This document shows, one piece after another, positions 1-4,019 of a stretch of 7,216 nucleotides of DNA. The stretch comes from CANKBT01 sp038235705 (GTDB lineage Bacteria > Actinomycetota > Actinomycetes > Mycobacteriales > SCTD01). The notes under the pieces were generated by a model. It had not been told where the DNA came from. It saw nothing but the letters and a program-made list of their open reading frames with translations, and did not search any database. Position numbers and translations under genes: made by a program. Numbering within the stretch: position 1 is the stretch's first letter; every line of letters begins with the position of its first letter. The DNA lies in contig JBBSTR010000111.1 of NCBI GenBank assembly GCA_038235705.1, positions 1 through 7,216 of the forward strand. Reading direction: 5' to 3'.

Positions 1-257
1 CCCGTCACGTCCTGCAGCTCGGCGAGGCTGAGCCCGGGGCGTCCGGCGATGGCCCGGAGGAGCACGGCCTCGGGGGAGCCGGGGTGAGGGATGCGCAGGT
101 CGAGCCGCGCGATCGCTGTGTCTGCGAGGTGGGCCAGGTCGCCGTCCAGGCTCGGCCGGAGCGCATACAGCCCAGGCAGCGGGTCGGGGGACAGCAGAGC
201 GTCCAGCAGCGCGGTCACGTCGGGTGCGGGCTCACCGGGCACGCCTCTGCTGCTCAC
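1..257 (-). CDS. 5' end of an unrecognised gene, truncated by the window edge
   Basis: The minus strand is open from a GTG at 255-257 to the window edge, giving about 85 codons with mostly G or C in the third position. An in-frame stop at 276-278 limits the start to this GTG or a later one (GTG also at codons 6 and 14). The start is uncertain: the only Shine-Dalgarno-like GAGG lies about 12 bases upstream, which is long. The visible part begins VSSRGVPGEPAPDVTALL, with LLDALL and LARL-type amphipathic stretches, and reaches a segment around residues 73-84 (AGRPGLSLAELQDV) that resembles the first helices of a winged-helix or helix-turn-helix fold. That resemblance is inference and too little is present for a family assignment. 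Palindrome array A fills nearly all the space upstream, so any promoter of its own would overlap the array; read-through from the methyltransferase gene is the alternative. Confidence 0.6.
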   Translation of the reverse strand, partial: MSSRGVPGEPAPDVTALLDALLSPDPLPGLYALRPSLDGDLAHLADTAIARLDLRIPHPGSPEAVLLRAIAGRPGLSLAELQDVT

Positions 258-273
258 GGGGTCAGTCTGCCTC

Positions 274-355
274 GGTCAGAGTGCGCTCTGACCGAGGAGA
301 GAGCGGTCAGAGCGCACTCTGACCGGGGCGCGGCCGGTCAGAGCGCACTCTGACC
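274..355. repeat. Palindrome array A: three 20-bp palindromes at 31-bp period
   Basis: Three copies lie at 274-293, 305-324 and 336-355, with starts exactly 31 bp apart. Copy 1 is GGTCAGAGTGCGCTCTGACC; copies 2 and 3 are its reverse complement, GGTCAGAGCGCACTCTGACC. All three have perfect 8-bp arms, so only the central four bases (TGCG or CGCA) show orientation. The 11-bp spacers (gaggagagagc and ggggcgcggcc) are unrelated to each other. The array begins 16 bp before the start codon of the partial gene at 1-257 and ends 16 bp short of the methyltransferase stop codon at 372-374, so it occupies most of that 114-bp gap. Spacers are much too short for CRISPR. A phased protein-binding site or a hairpin array at a transcript end are the reasonable interpretations. 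Confidence 0.95.
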
Positions 356-371
356 AGGGGCGCGCGGAGGG

Positions 372-1004
372 CTAGCTGAAGGCCGCGTCCGTACGACGAA
401 GCACCCGCAACGAGCCGTGCGTGATCACCGGCGTGAACGCACCCTCCTGAGCCCGCTGGACCACGTGCCACGGCGGCTGCCCGCCGTCGGCCGGGTCAGG
501 AAACACGTCGTGCACCAGGAGCAGCCCGCCGGGGACGACGTGCGGGGCGAACGCCGCGTAGTCGTGCTGCGCCACCTCCTCGGTGTGGTTGCCGTCCAGG
601 AAGAGCAGCGCCAGCGGACTCGTCCACCACGCCCCGACCTGCTGCGTGGTGGCGGCCAGCACGCAGACCACGTCGTCCAGCCCAGCGTCCCAGAGCGTTC
701 TGCGGAGCGACGGCAGCGTCTCGAGCCGACCGGTGTGCGCGTCGACCAGCTCGGCGTCGTGCCACTCCCAGCCCGCCTGGTTCTCCTCCGAGCCGCGGTG
801 GTGGTCGACCGTGACCACCTGCGCGCCGCGCTCGCGGGCGGCCACGCCGAGGTGCACCGTCGACTTCCCGCAGTAGGTCCCTACCTCCAGCCACAGCCCC
901 GGCCCGGCGGTCAGCGCGACGGTGTGCAGCGCGTCGCCCTCGTCCTCGGGCAGGAAGCCCTTCGTACGAGAGACGACCTGGGCGTACGGCGGGGGCAGGC
1001 TCAC
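372..1004 (-). CDS. Class I SAM-dependent methyltransferase (Methyltransf_24-like)
   Basis: This is a predicted 210-residue cytosolic enzyme that would transfer a methyl group from S-adenosylmethionine to an unknown acceptor. The Rossmann-fold signature is clear: motif I at residues 38-47 (WLEVGTYCGK, glycines 42 and 46), the strand ending in an acidic residue at 64-67 (VTVD), a second acidic strand LLFLDGNHTEE around 133-143, and LLLVHDVFPDP around 161-171. This pattern matches the compact Methyltransf_24 group, some of which act on sugars or secondary metabolites; no substrate can be deduced. The GTG at 1002-1004 is chosen because it sits directly before SLPPPYAQVVSRTKGF, the usual beginning of such proteins, and no ATG or GTG occurs in frame just upstream. 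The frame stays open far into the antisense of the crotonase gene, but that extension is not real. It is transcribed away from the crotonase gene with only 39 bp between the two starts. No good Shine-Dalgarno is seen, so a leaderless message is possible. Confidence 0.88.
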   Translation of the reverse strand: MSLPPPYAQVVSRTKGFLPEDEGDALHTVALTAGPGLWLEVGTYCGKSTVHLGVAARERGAQVVTVDHHRGSEENQAGWEWHDAELVDAHTGRLETLPSLRRTLWDAGLDDVVCVLAATTQQVGAWWTSPLALLFLDGNHTEEVAQHDYAAFAPHVVPGGLLLVHDVFPDPADGGQPPWHVVQRAQEGAFTPVITHGSLRVLRRTDAAFS

Positions 1005-1030
1005 GTCCGCGAGTGTTCCATCCCGGTCGG

Positions 1031-1036
1031 TACGGT
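1031..1036 (+). promoter_or_regulatory. Possible leaderless -10 element for the crotonase gene
   Basis: TACGGT fits the actinobacterial -10 pattern TANNNT. Seven bases separate it from the ATG at 1044, the usual distance to a transcription start, so transcription could begin on the A of the start codon. In support, there is no Shine-Dalgarno sequence before this ATG and the divergent gap is only 39 bp. No convincing -35 hexamer is seen. On the opposite strand AACACT sits seven bases before the methyltransferase GTG, a weaker 5/6 match to the same pattern. Confidence 0.45.
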
Positions 1037-1043
1037 CGCCCGC

Positions 1044-1820
1044 ATGACAGTCACCGTGGATCTCGACGGGCACGTCCTGCTGATCGGCGTGAACCGGCCC
1101 GACAAGCGCAACGCCTGGGACCTGGCGACGATCGACGAGGTGGGGCTGGCGTACGACCGGCTGGGCACGGACGACGACGTGCGGGTCGGCGTGGTCTACG
1201 GGCACGGTGACCACTTCTCGGCGGGGCTCGACCTGGCGGAGGTGGCGCCGGCGATGGCGAGCGGTGGGCCTGGGGTGCTGGGGGGCAGCGGTGCTTTCGA
1301 CCCGTACGGGATCTGGGGCCCGCCGGTGCCGAAGCCGATCGTGCTGGCGGTCCAGGGGATCGCCTACACCCTGTCGATCGAGCTGGCGCTGGCGTCCGAC
1401 ATCGTGGTGTGCGCCGACGACGTGCGGTTCCGACAGCTCGAGATCGGGCGGGGGATCCTGCCCTTCGGTGGGGCGACGATCAGGGCTGCGCGCCAGCTCG
1501 GCTGGGGCAACGCGATGCGGTGGCTGCTGACCGCGGAGGAGTTCGGGGCCGCCGAGGCGTTGCGGATCGGGTTGGTGCAGGAGGTCGTCCCTGCCGGGAC
1601 CCAGCTCGACCGGGCCGTCGAGCTGGCCCACGTGATCGCCAGGCAGGCCCCGCTGGGGGTGACCGGGACGCTGGCGAACGCCCGGCTGGCGCTGCGGTCG
1701 CAGGACGAGGCGGTCGAGCACCTGCGGGCCATCCTGCCGGGGATCCTGGCGTCGGAGGACGCTGCCGAGGGGGTGGCGTCCTTCGTCGAGCGACGCGAGG
1801 CACGGTTCACCGGCCGCTGA
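1044..1820 (+). CDS. Enoyl-CoA hydratase/isomerase (crotonase) family protein
   Basis: A 258-residue protein of normal crotonase length, expected to act in the cytosol on an acyl-CoA, for example as a hydratase in fatty-acid or amino-acid breakdown. Seen in the sequence: RPDKRNAW near residues 18-25, the first oxyanion-hole segment HFSAGLDL at 57-64, the segment GIAYTLSIELALASDI at 105-120, and FRQLEIGRGILPFGGA at 129-144. Glu113 and Glu133 are 20 residues apart, the spacing of the two catalytic glutamates (144 and 164) of rat mitochondrial hydratase, so both acids appear to be kept. The usual Gly-Gly-Gly before the first glutamate is replaced by Thr-Leu-Ser, which places this in a divergent subfamily; the true substrate and reaction are open. 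The C-terminus EGVASFVERREARFTGR is typical of the family. The ATG at 1044 is the natural start because the frame upstream is antisense to the methyltransferase. Confidence 0.92.
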   Translation: MTVTVDLDGHVLLIGVNRPDKRNAWDLATIDEVGLAYDRLGTDDDVRVGVVYGHGDHFSAGLDLAEVAPAMASGGPGVLGGSGAFDPYGIWGPPVPKPIVLAVQGIAYTLSIELALASDIVVCADDVRFRQLEIGRGILPFGGATIRAARQLGWGNAMRWLLTAEEFGAAEALRIGLVQEVVPAGTQLDRAVELAHVIARQAPLGVTGTLANARLALRSQDEAVEHLRAILPGILASEDAAEGVASFVERREARFTGR

Positions 1821-1833
1821 GCTCTGCTCGGCG

Positions 1834-1888
1834 CTGCTGCAGCCGCCGCCGCTGCTGCTGCTGCTGCCCTGCCTGCCGCCGCTGCCCC
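1834..1888. repeat. CTG/GCC-rich trinucleotide tract in the convergent gap
   Basis: A low-complexity stretch between the crotonase stop and palindrome array B is built mainly of CTG/GCTG and GCC triplets. It includes three GCC units at 1842-1850 directly followed by five CTG units at 1852-1866, then mixed ctgcc/gccgcc. On the minus strand it would read as polyalanine, but nothing suggests it is translated. Such tracts arise by replication slippage and can form imperfect hairpins; no function is assigned. Confidence 0.7.
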
Positions 1889-1970
1889 GGTCTGAGGGCG
1901 CTTTGACCGCGCCCGCCCCGGTCTGAGGGCGCTCTGACCGCGCCCGCAGTGGTCGGAGCGCTCTCTGACC
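1889..1970. repeat. Palindrome array B: three diverged palindromes at 31-bp period
   Basis: Three copies lie at 1889-1908 (GGTCTGAGGGCGCTTTGACC), 1920-1939 (GGTCTGAGGGCGCTCTGACC) and 1951-1970 (GGTCGGAGCGCTCTCTGACC), with starts exactly 31 bp apart as in arrays A and C. The right arm CTCTGACC is kept in copies 2 and 3, while position 5 of the left arm varies, so one or two mismatches interrupt each stem and the changes are not compensatory. The spacers gcgcccgcccc and gcgcccgcagt share their first seven bases, suggesting duplication of a whole 31-bp unit. The array lies in the gap between the convergent crotonase and nuclease-like genes, 24 bp from the stop codon of the latter. A weaker match (about 12 of 20 to the consensus) sits at the next register, 1982-2001, over that stop codon. 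Confidence 0.88.
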
Positions 1971-1994
1971 AGTCGGGTGCTGCTCGGAGCTCGC

Positions 1995-3005
1995 TCAGGA
2001 AATTCGTAGCGCTCCCGTCCGGAACGCGTACAGCTCCTGGTCCGTCGCCGGCAACAACGGCCCACGAGCCTTGATGATCAGACCTTTCGGCTCCATGCCG
2101 CGCCGGGCCTCGGCGGCACGCAGCACGGTCCGCGCCCAGGCCACCGGGTCCTTTCGGTAGCGGGCGGGGCTGCGGTGCAGCAGCTGCATCCCCGAGGCGG
2201 TGTATCGGTCGGACCGGACGAGTGTCCGCTCGGCGTCTCCGTCGCTCGCGTGGTGCTCCCACGAGTCGCACTCGTAGCCGAGGCCTGTGCCGCGGATGAG
2301 CCCGTCGACGCTGCCGAGCAGTTCCCCGTCGAGGTAGATCCACGGGTTGAGCAGCAGCTCCAGCCCCGGGCCTGCCTCGGCGAGCAACGAGTCGCACATC
2401 TCCGCCTCGGGCGAGGAGGCGGCTCCGCGTACGGCGTCACCGAGGACCCGTCGGGTGAGGGCGGAGCCGTTGAGGCGCCCGGCGTCCAGCTCGCACCGCA
2501 GCTCGGCTTCGGTGACCACCTTCTTCGACACCGCGTGCAGGAGGACGGACCGAGCCGTCCGGAGGTCCGTCTCGGCGCGGCTCAGGTCCACGAGTGCCCT
2601 GGCCGGGCGGGCGAGGCAGATGCCTGACGCCGTGGTCCACGTGTCGGGCATCCTGCGCGTACGAACGACCCTGACGTGCTGCGTGCTCACACGGTTGCGT
2701 CCGTTCGGTACGAGCACAGGGACGGCTCCACGGTCCTCGACGTACTTCAGGCCGTACAAGGCACAGGCAGCCCACCCTGTGACGACAGCCCCAGGACCTG
2801 CATGCTCGACAGCCGCGTGGGCCCGGGCGGCGACCTTCGCGTCGGGGAGCAGGAAGACCGACGGGGCAGCTCTCAGGAGCAACCCGGCGCGCACCTGCTC
2901 GTCCGGAGCTTGTCGCCGTCGGCGACCGTCCACGAACTGGGCGCGGGTGAACGACAGGTCGTCGGCACTGACCGGCAGCAGGTGTGGCGCGAACGGCTTT
3001 GTCAT
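1995..3005 (-). CDS. AbiEi-antitoxin-like protein with DUF559/Vsr-type nuclease-like C-terminus
   Basis: A 336-residue protein of a type common and often unnamed in actinobacteria. The first 120 or so residues follow the AbiEi-like pattern: a short DNA-binding-type region, the segment LLLRAAPSVFLLPDA at 42-56, then GPGAVVTGWAACALYGL at 70-86 and HVRVVRTRRMP at 110-120. Residues 197-300 resemble the DUF559/Vsr-like fold of the PD-(D/E)XK nuclease superfamily: SSPEAE (Glu202), SVDGLI (Asp234), YECDSWEHH (Glu245, Asp247, His251-252) and a basic stretch with Arg260, Arg264 and Arg267. The canonical lysine of ExK is Asp247, as in many DUF559 proteins, so activity is uncertain. About 35 residues follow the nuclease-like part. 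No AbiEii toxin gene is adjacent. The ATG at 3003-3005 is the first possible start after an upstream in-frame stop, yet no Shine-Dalgarno precedes it. The gene is bracketed by palindrome arrays B and C. A role in DNA defence or regulation is inference. Confidence 0.75.
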   Translation of the reverse strand: MTKPFAPHLLPVSADDLSFTRAQFVDGRRRRQAPDEQVRAGLLLRAAPSVFLLPDAKVAARAHAAVEHAGPGAVVTGWAACALYGLKYVEDRGAVPVLVPNGRNRVSTQHVRVVRTRRMPDTWTTASGICLARPARALVDLSRAETDLRTARSVLLHAVSKKVVTEAELRCELDAGRLNGSALTRRVLGDAVRGAASSPEAEMCDSLLAEAGPGLELLLNPWIYLDGELLGSVDGLIRGTGLGYECDSWEHHASDGDAERTLVRSDRYTASGMQLLHRSPARYRKDPVAWARTVLRAAEARRGMEPKGLIIKARGPLLPATDQELYAFRTGALRIS

Positions 3006-3108
3006 GGAGGGATCTCACGGGCCCGGCCGACTCCACGGCAGTGTGCGTGGCGATCTGTGAACAACAGGTCGGCTGTGGACAGGCGCAGCGAGACGTTGGA
3101 TGTTGGCC

Positions 3109-3221
3109 GGTCAGAGTGCGCTCTGACTGCCGCGAGCCTGGTCAGAGTGCGCTCTGACCGGTCCGCAGATGGTCAGAGTGCGCTCTGACCGGTCCGCCAG
3201 TGGTCAGAGTGCGCTCTGACC
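3109..3221. repeat. Palindrome array C: four 20-bp palindromes at 31-bp period
   Basis: Four copies lie at 3109-3128, 3140-3159, 3171-3190 and 3202-3221, with starts exactly 31 bp apart. Copies 2-4 are identical (GGTCAGAGTGCGCTCTGACC); copy 1 ends in T instead of C. All four point the same way, with TGCG in the centre on the plus strand. The spacers are gccgcgagcct, ggtccgcagat and ggtccgccagt; the last two are close relatives, again suggesting duplication of a whole unit. The array lies between the stop of the MBL hydrolase gene (61 bp away) and the start of the nuclease-like gene (103 bp away). The rest of the 277-bp intergenic region (3006-3108 and 3222-3282) shows no gene and no clear promoter. 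Confidence 0.95.
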
Positions 3222-3282
3222 GGCCGGGGAGGTGGTTCGGGCGAGGCTGAGTGTGACCAGCGGCTCGGTCGGCGGGCAGCGG

Positions 3283-3939
3283 CTACCAGCCGCGGGCACG
3301 CCACTCGGGCAGTGAGTCTCGCTCGGCGCCCAGGGTCGTGTCGGTCCCGTGGCCCGGGTAGACCCACGTCTGGTCCGGCAGCACGTCGAACAGCTTGGTC
3401 GTCACGTCGTCCAGCAGCGCCGTGAAACGGGCGGCGTCCTTCTCGGTGTTGCCGATCCCGCCCGGGAACAGGCTGTCGCCGGTGAACAGGTGCGCCCGCT
3501 CGGGATCGCCCTCGTACAGCAGCGCGATGGAGCCCGGCGTGTGCCCGACCAGGGCGACGACCCTCAGCGAGGCCTCGCCGACCTTGACCGTCTCACCGTC
3601 GTTGACCAGCCGGGACGCCTCGAGCGGAAGGTCGTCGGCGTCGTTGGGGTGCACCAGCACCGGCGCGTCCGTCGCTTGCACCACCTCGACCAGGGCCTGC
3701 TGGTGGTCCCAGTGACCGTGCGTCTCGACGATCCCGGTGAGCCGCCCGTCGCCTACCAGCTCGAGCAGCAGCGGAGCGTCGCCGGCGGCGTCGACGAGCA
3801 GCGTGTCGCCGGTCGTCGTACACCGGAGCAGGTAGCAGTTGTTGGTGAACGGCGGCGTGCAGACCTTGGTGATCCGCAGCCCAGGGACCTCGCGGACGTC
3901 CGCGGGCCCGCCCTGCTCGACGACTCCGGTGTAGGTCAC
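3283..3939 (-). CDS. MBL-fold metallo-hydrolase, glyoxalase II-like
   Basis: A 218-residue cytosolic metallo-beta-lactamase-fold hydrolase. The metal-binding set is complete: THGHWDH at residues 73-79 (His74, His76, Asp78, His79), GHTPGS at 132-137 (His133), TGDSLFPGGIGNT at 153-165 (Asp155) and YPGHGTDTTLGAE at 194-206 (His197). These residues hold two metal ions in the glyoxalase II/hydroxyacylglutathione hydrolase branch. Actinobacteria of this kind generally lack glutathione, so a thioester of another thiol or an unrelated ester is more likely; the substrate is unknown. The GTG at 3937-3939 is well placed, with GGAGG five bases upstream; the overlapping ATG at 3939-3941 meets a stop at once and cannot be the start. 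The gene diverges from uvrA over an 80-bp gap, a pairing seen in other actinobacteria, but no direct role in repair is known. Confidence 0.93.
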   Translation of the reverse strand: MTYTGVVEQGGPADVREVPGLRITKVCTPPFTNNCYLLRCTTTGDTLLVDAAGDAPLLLELVGDGRLTGIVETHGHWDHQQALVEVVQATDAPVLVHPNDADDLPLEASRLVNDGETVKVGEASLRVVALVGHTPGSIALLYEGDPERAHLFTGDSLFPGGIGNTEKDAARFTALLDDVTTKLFDVLPDQTWVYPGHGTDTTLGAERDSLPEWRARGW

Positions 3940-3944
3940 ATGGT

Positions 3945-3949
3945 CCTCC
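3945..3949 (-). promoter_or_regulatory. Ribosome binding site of the MBL hydrolase gene
   Basis: GGAGG on the minus strand lies five bases before the GTG start codon. It is the best Shine-Dalgarno sequence in the window and decides in favour of GTG over the overlapping ATG, which is immediately followed in its own frame by a stop. Confidence 0.75.
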
Positions 3950-3976
3950 AGGAAGCAGGTTGTCGGACCCCGACGT

Positions 3977-3982
3977 TAACCT
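3977..3982 (+). promoter_or_regulatory. Possible -10 element of uvrA
   Basis: TAACCT fits TANNNT and would place transcription start near 3989, giving a 5' leader of about 30 bases before the uvrA ATG. No clear -35 hexamer is found at the right distance. A small inverted repeat, GTCGG-acc-CCGAC, lies just upstream at 3962-3974 and could be an operator half-pair, but this is weak. No LexA box of the GAAC-N4-GTTC type is visible. Confidence 0.3.
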
Positions 3983-4008
3983 CCGTAGCGACCCCGACCG
4001 CCCCGCTC

Positions 4009-4014
4009 GAGAGG
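4009..4014 (+). promoter_or_regulatory. uvrA: Ribosome binding site of uvrA
   Basis: GAGAGG lies five bases before the ATG at 4020. Together with the protein beginning MDNRLVVHGAREHNL, the standard UvrA N-terminus, it fixes the start here rather than at an in-frame TTG 60 bases upstream. Confidence 0.7.
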
Positions 4015-4019
4015 ACTTC

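Noticed and set aside
84..353. Plus-strand open frame running through array A
   Set aside because: It is antisense to the partial minus-strand gene and ends inside the palindromes; it owes its length to GC richness.
274..355. Short CRISPR array
   Set aside because: The regular repeat and spacer layout recalls CRISPR, but the spacers are 11 bp, repeats are near-perfect palindromes that occur in both orientations, and no cas gene is present.
417..1043. Upstream extension of the crotonase frame across the methyltransferase gene
   Set aside because: Antisense to the methyltransferase, with no crotonase homology before the ATG at 1044.
1005..1721. Upstream extension of the methyltransferase frame into the crotonase gene
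   Set aside because: It is antisense to a clear crotonase and begins well outside the conserved methyltransferase; the GTG at 1002-1004 gives the normal protein.
1834..1888. Polyalanine-coding segment on the minus strand
   Set aside because: The triplet tract lies between two convergent stop codons and the frame through it has no conserved sequence or start.
3173..3367. Minus-strand open frame overlapping the MBL gene end and array C
   Set aside because: Wrong frame relative to the clear MBL hydrolase, and its C-terminus is only translated palindrome.
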